Positions 8,768 through 16,458 of a DNA stretch of 64,000 nt are shown piece after piece. Made by a program: the position numbers and the translations under genes. Each line of letters opens with the position of its first letter. The first letter of the stretch is position 1. The stretch is from NCBI RefSeq assembly GCF_000737195.2, contig NZ_JALM01000003.1:62001-126000 (forward strand). The letters run 5' to 3'. The notes under the pieces are model-generated. The model made no database searches. It saw only the letters and a list, made by a program, of their open reading frames with translations, and was not told the origin of the DNA. The DNA comes from Sciscionella sediminilitoris (GTDB lineage Bacteria > Actinomycetota > Actinomycetes > Mycobacteriales > Pseudonocardiaceae).

Positions 8768-9867
8768 ACACTCCGCTGACGGTGCTGGATCTGGTGCCGA
8801 TCCCCTCCGGTGGTACTGCGGCACAGGCGCTGCGGAACAGCATCGACCTCGCCCGGCAGGCCGAACGCCTCGGCTACGCGCGGTACTGGTTCGCCGAGCA
8901 CCACCTCAATCCCGGGGTCGCGGGCACCTCACCGGCCGTGGTGCTCGCCCTCACCGCCTCGGCGACCAGCAGCATCCGCCTCGGTGCCGGTGCGGTGCAG
9001 CTCGGCCACCGCACCGCACTGTCCACAGTGGAGGAGTTCGGCCTGCTGGACGCGCTGCATCCGGGCCGGTTCGATCTCGGGCTCGGCCGCTCCGGGGGCA
9101 AGCCGAGCGGAACCACCGCGCAGACGCCACCGGAACCCGCACCGAACGGGCTGCTCATCCCAGCCCGGTTCGATCCGGCGCCACTGCTGGGATCGCCGCG
9201 GTTCGCTGTGCAGCGCGCCCTGTTGCGTCAGCCGGGCGCCGAAGCACAGGACTACGGCGAGCAGATCGACGACATCCTCGCCCTGCTCGCCGGGACCTAC
9301 CGGGGCCCCGACGGCACCGAGGTGCACGCGATCCCCGGGCAGGACGCCGATGTGCAGCTGTGGATCCTGGGCAGCAGCGGCGGGCAGAGCGCGGAAGTGG
9401 CCGGGCGCAACGGTTTGCGATTCGCCGCCAACTATCACGTCAGCCCGGCCACGGTGCTCGAGGCGACACACGGTTACCGCGCGGCCTTCCGCCCTTCCGC
9501 GGAGCTGGATCGCCCGCACGTCAGTGTTTCCGCCGATGTGGTGGTCGCCGAGGACGAGGACACCGCGCGCGAGCTCGCCGCCGGGTATGGCCTGTGGGTG
9601 CGCGGCATCCGGGACGGCAGCGGGGCGATCCCCTACCCGAGCGCGAAGGAGGCGGCCGCGCACCGGTGGACCGAGCAGGATCGGGCGCTGGTCGCCGACC
9701 GGGTGGACACCCAGTTCGTCGGCACCCCGGGGCAGGTCGCCGACCAGCTCGAGCTGCTGCGGGAGGCCACCTGGGCCGATGAGCTGATCATCACGACGAT
9801 CACCCACGAGCACACCGACCGGGTGCGCTCCTACGAACTGCTCGCCGCGGAGTGGCACCGGCGCTGA
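8764..9867 (+). CDS. LLM class flavin-dependent oxidoreductase (MsnO8-like)
   Basis: 367-residue LLM protein of the MsnO8/YhbW type. Diagnostic stretches are GYARYWFAEHHLNPGVAGTS, IRLGAGAVQLGHRTALSTVEEFGLLDALHPGRFDLGLGRS and VDTQFVGTPGQVADQLELL near the C-terminus. The GTG start overlaps the previous stop (GTGA), so translation is probably coupled. An extra segment around residues 115-165 (proline-rich, APNGLLIPARFDPAPLL) lies between barrel strands. The function is unknown. It is the fourth consecutive LLM gene of the importer-linked cluster. Confidence 0.88.
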   Translation: MNTPLTVLDLVPIPSGGTAAQALRNSIDLARQAERLGYARYWFAEHHLNPGVAGTSPAVVLALTASATSSIRLGAGAVQLGHRTALSTVEEFGLLDALHPGRFDLGLGRSGGKPSGTTAQTPPEPAPNGLLIPARFDPAPLLGSPRFAVQRALLRQPGAEAQDYGEQIDDILALLAGTYRGPDGTEVHAIPGQDADVQLWILGSSGGQSAEVAGRNGLRFAANYHVSPATVLEATHGYRAAFRPSAELDRPHVSVSADVVVAEDEDTARELAAGYGLWVRGIRDGSGAIPYPSAKEAAAHRWTEQDRALVADRVDTQFVGTPGQVADQLELLREATWADELIITTITHEHTDRVRSYELLAAEWHRR

Positions 9868-9872
9868 ACGGC

Positions 9873-9878
9873 TATCCT
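9873..9878 (+). promoter_or_regulatory. -10 box before the mycothiol-dependent enzyme gene
   Basis: TATCCT ends eight bases before the ATG at 9887, compatible with a leaderless transcript. The gene could be transcribed independently of the monooxygenase run that ends at 9867. Confidence 0.35.
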
Positions 9879-9886
9879 GGGGTTTC

Positions 9887-10591
9887 ATGGAACCCGTGGA
9901 GAACCGGCCGCCCCTGTCCGAGGTCCGCACCGCACAGCACCGGTTCGTCCGGGAATGCGCGAACCTGGACGAGACACGGATCCGGGAGCCTTCGGAGCTG
10001 CCGGGCTGGACCCGCGCACACGTCATCGCCCACGTCACGGACAACGCGCGCGCCTTCGCCCGGCTGGCCGAGCGCGCGCTGCTGCGCGAACGGGTCGACC
10101 TGTACGAGGGCGGCCAGCGGGAACGCGACGCGATCATCGAGGAGCTCGCACTGCTGCCCGGCGCCGAACTGCTCGAGCGGCTGCGCACCGAATGCGCGCG
10201 GTTCGAACAGGTGTACTCCCGGGCGAGCACCGCGGACCTGGCATTCCCGGTGCGGTTCCGCAATCGCGAACTCGGCTTCACCGTGTACACCCGCTGGCGC
10301 GAGGTGTGGATCCACCTGGTCGACGCCCGACTCGGGGTCACCCCCGCGGACTGGCCCGCCGCACTCGCCGCGCACATCGTGGATTTCCTGCTGGAACGCG
10401 TCCCCGCGGGCACCGAGCTGTGGGCGAGCGACACCGGGCAGCGCTGGCGCAGCGGGGATCCGGACCACCTGGTGCGCGGGGATCTGCGCGATCTGGCCGC
10501 GTGGATCTCCGGGCGCGCCCCGCTCGGCGAACTGAGCGGGGCGGACCTGGAGCTCGGCGGCTGGCCCCGGCACCCGGAGCCGATCCGCTGA
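9887..10591 (+). CDS. Maleylpyruvate isomerase-family mycothiol-dependent enzyme
   Basis: 234 residues with an N-terminal MDMPI/DinB-like four-helix bundle. The metal-binding pattern is visible: GWTRAHVIAHV at about residues 45-55 supplies the first histidine, and WREVWIHLVD at about 140-150 supplies the glutamate and second histidine. The family uses mycothiol as cofactor for isomerisation or thiol transfer. Nineteen bases downstream of four flavin monooxygenases, a mycothiol-dependent step on an oxidised organosulfur intermediate is plausible but inferred. It ends one base before the convergent lyase gene. Confidence 0.85.
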   Translation: MEPVENRPPLSEVRTAQHRFVRECANLDETRIREPSELPGWTRAHVIAHVTDNARAFARLAERALLRERVDLYEGGQRERDAIIEELALLPGAELLERLRTECARFEQVYSRASTADLAFPVRFRNRELGFTVYTRWREVWIHLVDARLGVTPADWPAALAAHIVDFLLERVPAGTELWASDTGQRWRSGDPDHLVRGDLRDLAAWISGRAPLGELSGADLELGGWPRHPEPIR

Positions 10592-10592
10592 G

Positions 10593-11882
10593 TCACTCCG
10601 TGGCCAGCACCGCCTCGATCCGTTCGGTGAGCCGGTCGAGCTGGGCACGGTACGCGCCGGGCATTCCCGGGGCAGTGCGAGCGGCGACGGCCTGTTCGGC
10701 GCTCGGTGCCTCGAACCGTTCCCCGGCGGCGACCCGCGCTGCCACGGCATGGTGCGCGTCGCGGAAGGTGGCGCCCGCGGTGACCATGCCTTCGGCGACA
10801 TCGGTGGCCACGGTGCGCCCGTCATCGGCGGCCGCGCCCATGGCCTCCGCGTCGAAGCCGAGCGTGGCATAGGCCAGCGCCATGACCGCGGCGGCCTCGG
10901 TGACCGCGTCGAACTGTTCGTAGGCCTGCGGCCGGGTGTCCTGCAGATCCCGGTTGTAGGCCAGCGGAATCCCCTTGATCAGGCTGAGCAGACCGGTCAG
11001 CCGGCCGATCGCGATACCGGCCCTGCCACGCACCAGTTCGGCGACATCCGGGTTCTTCTTCTGCGGCATCATGCTCGATCCGGTGGCCACCGCATCGGAG
11101 AGTTCCGCGAAACCGAACTCCTGCGAGGTCCACAGCACCAGTTCCTCGGCCATCCGGGAAAGGTGCACCATGGTCACCGTGGCCGCGTAGCAGAAGTCCA
11201 GCAGGAAATCCCGGTCGGACACCGCGTCGATGCTGTTCTCGAACGCCGCGTCCATACCCAGTTCGGCGGCGCTGTACCCGGGATCGAGGCCGAGGCTGCT
11301 TCCCGCGAGCGCACCCGCACCGAGCGGGGACACGTTCGCGGCCTCCCGCGCGGCGGCGAACCGCCCGGCATCCCGCAGCAGGGCCGTGGCGTGCGCGGCC
11401 AGATGATGCCCGAGCGGAACCGGTTGCGCGCGCTGCAGATGCGTGTACCCGGGCAGCAGCAGATCGCCGTCCACCCGGGCCCGGTCCACCAGGGCGCGCG
11501 CCAGCTCGGCCACCGAACGGGCCGCTTGGCTGGCGGCATCCCGGGCCCACAACCGGGTGGCGATGGCGGTCTGGTCGTTACGGGAGCGGCCCGCGTGCAC
11601 CCGTTTCCCGAGTTCGCCGAGGTGTTCGGTGAGGACGCGCTCGATCATGGAGTGGATGTCCTCGTCCCCGTCCGGCGCGAACTCCACCTCGGCCAGTGCC
11701 TCCCGCAGCCGCCGGGCATCGGTCTCCCCCAGCAATCCCTGACGCTCGAGCATCCGCACGTGCACGATCGAGGCCTCCAGATCGTAGGGCAGCAGCCGCC
11801 GATCCCGGTCCACGAGCACACTGAACTCGAACACCCGTTGGTCCAGGCCGGTTTCCAGCCGTCCGCTCCACAGTGGACTCAT
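10593..11882 (-). CDS. Argininosuccinate lyase-like protein, last gene of PucR-linked operon
   Basis: 429-residue fumarase/aspartase-superfamily lyase, closest in pattern to argininosuccinate lyase. Conserved blocks are HAGRSRNDQ (96-104), catalytic TH at 147-148 in GYTHLQRAQP, and the signature GSSMMPQKKNPD (268-279). The superfamily eliminates fumarate from an N- or O-substituted succinate. The segment after YNRDLQ reads DTRPQ (314-318), where arginine-biosynthetic enzymes usually have EDKE, so the substrate may differ. It is not in an arginine operon but in a six-gene catabolic operon. ATG 11882 overlaps the aroM stop (ATGA); the longer upstream frame runs through aroM and is rejected. Confidence 0.88.
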   Translation of the reverse strand: MSPLWSGRLETGLDQRVFEFSVLVDRDRRLLPYDLEASIVHVRMLERQGLLGETDARRLREALAEVEFAPDGDEDIHSMIERVLTEHLGELGKRVHAGRSRNDQTAIATRLWARDAASQAARSVAELARALVDRARVDGDLLLPGYTHLQRAQPVPLGHHLAAHATALLRDAGRFAAAREAANVSPLGAGALAGSSLGLDPGYSAAELGMDAAFENSIDAVSDRDFLLDFCYAATVTMVHLSRMAEELVLWTSQEFGFAELSDAVATGSSMMPQKKNPDVAELVRGRAGIAIGRLTGLLSLIKGIPLAYNRDLQDTRPQAYEQFDAVTEAAAVMALAYATLGFDAEAMGAAADDGRTVATDVAEGMVTAGATFRDAHHAVAARVAAGERFEAPSAEQAVAARTAPGMPGAYRAQLDRLTERIEAVLATE

Positions 11883-12532
11883 TCGCGTTCCCCTTCTCCG
11901 GTGGCCGACAGCGCGGCGATGGCATGGCCGAGCACACCCGTCGGCCAGATGACCGGCAGGCCGGTCCGCGCGGCGGCATCCCGGTCCGCCGCGGTGAATC
12001 CCATGCAGTCCAGCAGCAACAGCTCCGCCCCTTCGGCGGCGAGGGTGGCACCGGCCCGCGCGGCATCCGGGCCTTCGCCGTACGGATCCGCCGCGGCGCA
12101 GCACACCTCGCCCGCGTACGGCGACCAGCAGTCCCGCGCCGTACCCAGATCCGAGGGCAGGCTGAGCACTCCGAGGCGGCGCCGGTGCGCCAGCGCGCCG
12201 ACGGTGCCCCGCAGCAGCGCCCCGGAATCCAGCAGCAGCAAGCCTTTCCGGCCGATCGGGGGCATGCTGCCGGTACACAGATAGGCGGCGACCCGGACCC
12301 GCGCGGGCAGCCGGTCGACCGCGGCCTGCAGCAACGGGCCGAGCGCGTCGTGGCGCACCAGCACGGTGCTGCCATCCGCCAGCCGGGTTTCGATGCCCGG
12401 TTCGCCGGTGACCGCATCGACATCCACTCCGTCGAGGGCCCCGACGCACACCGCGGGAGCGCCGAGGATCGTGGCCAGTCCGGGTTCGATGTCCGGGCGC
12501 GGGCTCTGCCCGATGGTCAGCAAGCCGATCAC
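11879..12532 (-). CDS. AroM family protein
   Basis: 217 residues. The N-terminal VIGLLTIGQSPRPD is the hallmark of the AroM family, which is related to aspartate/glutamate/hydantoin racemases. A central LYLCTG-like segment (AAYLCTGSMP) and a conserved LLLLDCMGFT near residue 170 supply the cysteine positions expected of racemase-type folds. The biochemical role of AroM is not established. GTG 12532 overlaps the HutI-like stop (GTGA) and starts exactly at the family N-terminus, so it is preferred over the start at 12619. Its position between an amidohydrolase and a lyase suggests it acts on an intermediate, perhaps as an epimerase. Confidence 0.85.
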   Translation of the reverse strand: MIGLLTIGQSPRPDIEPGLATILGAPAVCVGALDGVDVDAVTGEPGIETRLADGSTVLVRHDALGPLLQAAVDRLPARVRVAAYLCTGSMPPIGRKGLLLLDSGALLRGTVGALAHRRRLGVLSLPSDLGTARDCWSPYAGEVCCAAADPYGEGPDAARAGATLAAEGAELLLLDCMGFTAADRDAAARTGLPVIWPTGVLGHAIAALSATGEGERE

Positions 12533-13758
12533 GGGCCCAGCGTCCTTCGCCCGCCGATGACCACCTCGCCGACCCGTGCGGTGCCCATGCTCACGCAGAT
12601 CTCGTTGGGGTGCGCGCAATCCACGATGGTCAGGTCGCCGCGTTTGCCGGGATCAAGGGAACCGCGGTCGTGTCCGAGCGCGCAGGCGTACGCGGCGTTC
12701 AGCGTGGTGGCGGTGATCGCCTCCGCCGGGGTCATCCGGAACCAGCTGGTGCCCAGTGCCAGGCTCAGCAGCGTGGATGTCGGGTGCAGCGCGGAGCAGT
12801 AGTCGGTGCCGAGCGCGACCGGGACCTCCTGCTCGATGAACAGGCGGGCGTTGGCCTTGCGCTCGTCGAGGTAGAGCTGTTCGGCGACGGGCAGCAGCAC
12901 GGCGACCGTCTCGGTGCCGCCTACCGCGCGGATTTCCTCGTCCGGGGTGTAGGTGAGGTGGTCCGCCCCGATCGCGCCCCCGGCCACCGCGGTGGACCAG
13001 CCACGTGAGGCCGCGTTCGCATCGGCGTGCACCCGCGCGGGAATCCCGGCCCGCCGGGAGGCTTCGAGTAGTCCGGCCGCGGTCTCCGGTTCGAAAACCC
13101 CGCGTTCGCAGACCAGATCGTGCAGCCGCGCGTGCCCCTGGCGCAGCGCGGCGGGCAGCAGTTCGGTGCGCACGAGTTCGGCGTACTCCCCCGCATCCCG
13201 CGCCTCCGGCGGGATCACGTGCGCGCCGAGCAGGGTGAGCACCAGTTCCTGCGGGGTGTCCGCGCGGGACCGGTGCAGCAGTTCGAGCGCGCGCAGTTCC
13301 TCGGCGACCGACTGCCCGTAACCGGTCTTGACCTCCACGGTGCTCGCCCCGCCACGCAGCAGCGCGCGATAGGTGTCCGCGAGCCCGGCGAGCAGTTCCC
13401 CGTCACCCGCCTGCCTGGTGTGTCGCACCGCGGCCGGGATCCCGTGCGGCCCTTCGGATTCGGTGCCCGCGAGCTTGGCCGCGTACTCCTGGTGGCGCTG
13501 CCCGCCGAACAGCGGATGGGTGTGCGATTCCACCAGTCCGGGCAGCACGGTGCGCCCGCGCGCGTCGAGTTCCGGTGCCTCACCCGCCACGCGCAGCACC
13601 TCCTCCGTGGTGCCGACCGCGGTGATGCGCCCGCCCCGGATCGCCACCGCGCCGTCGGCGAGGATTCGCAGCTCGCCCTGGGCCCGGCCGCGCCGCGGTC
13701 CGCCTTCGTCACGCACGAGAGCAAGCGCGCTCGCGTGCGTGACGTTGAGGTCGCTCAT
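12529..13758 (-). CDS. Imidazolonepropionase (HutI)-like amidohydrolase
   Basis: 409-residue metal-dependent amidohydrolase with the HutI architecture: H79-x-H81 in ESHTHPLFGGQR, VEVKTGYGQS, LLGAHVIPPE, metal ligand H244, H267 in GADHL and D319 in LGTDY. HutI hydrolyses 4-imidazolone-5-propionate in histidine degradation. Here the catalytic glutamate that follows HAD in HutI is alanine (A247), and no urocanase or histidine ammonia-lyase gene is nearby. A different cyclic amide or amidine substrate is therefore likely. It overlaps the binding-protein gene upstream and aroM downstream by four bases each. Confidence 0.85.
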   Translation of the reverse strand: MSDLNVTHASALALVRDEGGPRRGRAQGELRILADGAVAIRGGRITAVGTTEEVLRVAGEAPELDARGRTVLPGLVESHTHPLFGGQRHQEYAAKLAGTESEGPHGIPAAVRHTRQAGDGELLAGLADTYRALLRGGASTVEVKTGYGQSVAEELRALELLHRSRADTPQELVLTLLGAHVIPPEARDAGEYAELVRTELLPAALRQGHARLHDLVCERGVFEPETAAGLLEASRRAGIPARVHADANAASRGWSTAVAGGAIGADHLTYTPDEEIRAVGGTETVAVLLPVAEQLYLDERKANARLFIEQEVPVALGTDYCSALHPTSTLLSLALGTSWFRMTPAEAITATTLNAAYACALGHDRGSLDPGKRGDLTIVDCAHPNEICVSMGTARVGEVVIGGRRTLGP

Positions 13759-14654
13759 TGCCTTCCCTTCAGGTTCAGTTCGGGTCTCGGCAGCGCCGAC
13801 CCCTGCAGATTCCAGGTCTTCAGCAGCTTCCGGTAGGTTCCGTCGGCGAACAGCTTCCGCGCGGCGGCGAGCACGGCCGCGGTCAGGCGCTTCTTCTGTT
13901 TCGCGATCGCCATCGCATACGGCGCGGGGTTGAGCGGTTTGCCGAGCCGGACGAAGGTGCCCGGGGCCTGGGCCATGACGTAGGCGAGGGTTTCCGGTTC
14001 CTGTACCGAGGCCTCCACCCGGCCCTGCTGCAGCTGCAGCCGTGCGCTCGCCGAGGAGTCCACGCCGACGATCTCGATGGGGCGCTCCCCGCATTCGGTC
14101 GCGCTGTAGTTCTTGATGGTCTCGAAGTTGTCGGTGACCTTGCTCAGCCCGATGGAGTGCCCGCACAGCTGATGCAGGTCCGCGATCGTGCCCGCCTTGC
14201 GCGCGGTGGTGAACACCTGTGCCCCGGACTGGAAATAGTCCACCATGTCCAGGGTTTTCTCCCTGGTCACCGAATCCGAGAGCCCGGAGATCACCACATC
14301 CACCCGGTTCGTGCTCAGCGAGTTGATCAGCTGGTCGAACGGCGAGACCGAGATGCGCAGCCGCACCCCGAAGGTTTTCGCCAGTGCCCGCGCGAAATCC
14401 AGATCGAAGCCGTGGATCTCCTCGGATCCGGGCGGACGGAACTCCATCGGCGCGAAGATCGGGTTCAGCCCCAGCACGAGCTCGCCACGGCCGCGGATGT
14501 CCTCCGGCAGCAGGCCGCGCAGTTCCGGATCGGTGCGCACGGCGTCGAGCACCGCCCGGTTCGACGGCGGATGCAGGGCGGCGGTATCGCGCGGGCCGGC
14601 GCAGCCACCGAGCAGCAGCGCGGCCACGAGTACCAGGATCACGGGTTTGCCCAT
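13755..14654 (-). CDS. ABC transporter substrate-binding lipoprotein, family 3
   Basis: 299 residues with a lipoprotein signal peptide and lipobox LLGGC (Cys18). The mature part is a standard polar amino acid binding protein: LNPIFAPMEFRPPGSEEIHGFDLDFA is followed by VDVVISGLSDSVTREKTLD. The start overlaps the ATPase stop by one base and the stop overlaps the HutI-like start (ATGA), so importer and enzymes form one transcript. The imported compound is probably the enzymes' substrate: a soluble amino acid derivative containing a ring or an N-succinyl group (inferred). Confidence 0.92.
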   Translation of the reverse strand: MGKPVILVLVAALLLGGCAGPRDTAALHPPSNRAVLDAVRTDPELRGLLPEDIRGRGELVLGLNPIFAPMEFRPPGSEEIHGFDLDFARALAKTFGVRLRISVSPFDQLINSLSTNRVDVVISGLSDSVTREKTLDMVDYFQSGAQVFTTARKAGTIADLHQLCGHSIGLSKVTDNFETIKNYSATECGERPIEIVGVDSSASARLQLQQGRVEASVQEPETLAYVMAQAPGTFVRLGKPLNPAPYAMAIAKQKKRLTAAVLAAARKLFADGTYRKLLKTWNLQGSALPRPELNLKGRQ

Positions 14655-15418
14655 CACAGCACCTTCGACAGGAAGGCTTGGCAGCGCTCGGTCTTCGGGT
14701 TCCCGAGCACCTCCTCGGGCGCGCCGGACTCGACGACGAGTCCGGCGTCCATGAAGGCCACGGTGTCCGCGACCTCGCGGGCGAAGCCCATCTCGTGGGT
14801 CACCACGATCATCGTCATCCGCTGCTCGGCGAGCGTGCGCATCACGTCCAGCACCTCGCCGACCAGTTCCGGATCCAGGGCCGAGGTCGGCTCGTCGAAC
14901 AGCAGCACGGCCGGTTCCATGGCCAGTGCCCGCGCGATCGCCACCCGCTGCTGCTGTCCGCCGGAGAGCTGGGAGGGATAGTTCCGCTCCTTGCCCGCGA
15001 GCCCGACCTGGGCGAGCAGTTCGCGCCCGCGTTCGGCGGCCTCGGTCTTGGGGCGGCCGAGCACCTGGACCGGGCCCTCCATCACGTTCTCCAGCGCGCT
15101 CATGTGGCCGAACAGGTTGAAGTGCTGGAAAACCATGCCCACCCGGGCCCGGAACGAGGCCACATCCCGCTCGCGCAACTGGTAGAGCTTGCCGTCGCGT
15201 TTGCGGTAACCGACGAATTCCCCCTCCACTTCGAGGATCCCGCCGTCGATCGCCTCGAGCCGGTTGAGGCAGCGCAGAAACGTCGACTTGCCCGAGCCGG
15301 ACGGACCGATCAGGCAGCACACCTCACCGGCTTCGACCGAGAGCGAGACCCCGCGCAGCACCTCGACGTGCCCGAAGCGCTTGTGCACCCCTTCCGCGAA
15401 AACGAGTGGTTCAGCCAT
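14654..15418 (-). CDS. Amino acid ABC transporter ATP-binding protein
   Basis: 254-residue GlnQ-type ATPase, complete: Walker [11 protein letters not shown]-loop FQHFNLFGH, signature [10 protein letters not shown], Walker [14 protein letters not shown], switch histidine VTHEMGF. It is closely similar to the frameshifted ATPase at 3334, but here the N-terminal strand ([16 protein letters not shown]) is present, which shows what the other copy lacks. It overlaps the permease gene by eight bases and the binding-protein gene by one. Confidence 0.93.
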   Translation of the reverse strand: MAEPLVFAEGVHKRFGHVEVLRGVSLSVEAGEVCCLIGPSGSGKSTFLRCLNRLEAIDGGILEVEGEFVGYRKRDGKLYQLRERDVASFRARVGMVFQHFNLFGHMSALENVMEGPVQVLGRPKTEAAERGRELLAQVGLAGKERNYPSQLSGGQQQRVAIARALAMEPAVLLFDEPTSALDPELVGEVLDVMRTLAEQRMTMIVVTHEMGFAREVADTVAFMDAGLVVESGAPEEVLGNPKTERCQAFLSKVL

Positions 15419-16331
15419 TCCGGCCTCCGATCGGGTTGCGGCGCCTGCTGCTGCGCATCGTGGCCCACAGCGTCTCGAGCAGCGTGGCGCGCGATCCCGT
15501 GCTGCCCCGGTTGAACCGCCGCTCCAGGAAGTACTGCCCGATGCTGAACACCGAGACCACGACCAGGTACCAGAACGCGGCCACGATCAGCAGTTCCATC
15601 ACCTTGCTGTTCACGAAATAGATCTGCTGGGCCCGGTTGAGCAGTTCGGTGTAGGAGATCGCGCTGGCCATCGCCGAGGTCTTGAGCAGGTTCACGAAAT
15701 CGTTGCCCAACGGGGGAACCACCACGCGCATCGCCTGCGGCAGCACGATCCGGCGCATGATCCGCATCGGGCGCATCCCGATCGCCATGGCCGCCTCACG
15801 CTGGCCACGGTCCACCGAGGCGATCCCGCCGCGCACGATCTCGGCCACATAGGCGCCCTCGTTGATCCCGAGCCCGAGCACCGCGGCCACGAACGGCGTG
15901 ATCAGCTCGATCGTCGGCATACTCCCGATTCCGGGGATACCGATCGTGGGCAGCACGATCGCCAGGTTGAACCACATCAGCAGCTGCAGATAGACCGGGG
16001 TGCCGCGGAACAGCCACACGTACAGCCAGGCGATGGTCCGGGTCACCGGATTGGCCGAGAGCCGCATCAGCGCGAACAGGACGCCGAGCAGGATCCCGAG
16101 CAGCATCGCCACGATCGAGACGAGCACCGTGTTGCCGAGCCCGCTGAGCATCACGCCGACGGTCAGGAACGAGCCGACGGTGCGCCAGTCGATCGCGCTG
16201 TCGGTGAACAGCCAGACGATATAGCCGAGCACGAGGAGCGCGACCACGCCGTAGATCCAGCGCCCATAGTGCCGAAGGGGCACCAGCTCCGGTTCCGTGC
16301 GCGTGACCGTCTCCGGGGATGCCTGCGACAT
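15411..16331 (-). CDS. Amino acid ABC transporter permease
   Basis: 306-residue HisMQ-type permease with about six membrane helices and the EAA docking loop [23 protein letters not shown]. It is the first gene of the six-gene operon. ATG 16331 is chosen because AGGGG lies seven bases upstream; the frame stays open to 16535, but that part would cover the operator region and the divergent regulator start. Promoter and operator elements lie in the 127 bases shared with the PucR gene. Confidence 0.92.
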   Translation of the reverse strand: MSQASPETVTRTEPELVPLRHYGRWIYGVVALLVLGYIVWLFTDSAIDWRTVGSFLTVGVMLSGLGNTVLVSIVAMLLGILLGVLFALMRLSANPVTRTIAWLYVWLFRGTPVYLQLLMWFNLAIVLPTIGIPGIGSMPTIELITPFVAAVLGLGINEGAYVAEIVRGGIASVDRGQREAAMAIGMRPMRIMRRIVLPQAMRVVVPPLGNDFVNLLKTSAMASAISYTELLNRAQQIYFVNSKVMELLIVAAFWYLVVVSVFSIGQYFLERRFNRGSTGSRATLLETLWATMRSSRRRNPIGGRNG

Positions 16332-16412
16332 TGGGGTCCCCTCGGTCGAAGTCGATCTGTCGAAAAGTGATCCGTTCCGGACACTCTCTATCACCCCACG
16401 CCGTCCGCGCAT

Positions 16413-16458
16413 GCTCACGCACGAGCGAGACCGGAAGCCGTATTGCTCGTATGCGAGC
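16413..16458. promoter_or_regulatory. Two GCTC-N6-GAGC palindromes, candidate PucR operators
   Basis: GCTC-N6-GAGC occurs at 16413-16426 and again at 16445-16458. The second is extended to TGCTCG-N4-CGAGCA. The copies are 32 bases apart, about three helical turns, so both face the same side of DNA. They lie between the divergent permease operon and the PucR gene, and the second ends at the regulator's ATG. This fits binding by the PucR protein controlling both directions. Confidence 0.6.

Noticed and set aside
10593-12449. Lyase with a 190-residue N-terminal extension
   Set aside because: The extension lies over aroM in a different frame; ATG 11882 gives the standard argininosuccinate lyase N-terminus and a coupled ATGA junction.
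12529-13758. Histidine utilisation operon
   Set aside because: No histidine ammonia-lyase, urocanase or formiminoglutamate hydrolase gene is near, and the HutI-like protein lacks the catalytic glutamate.
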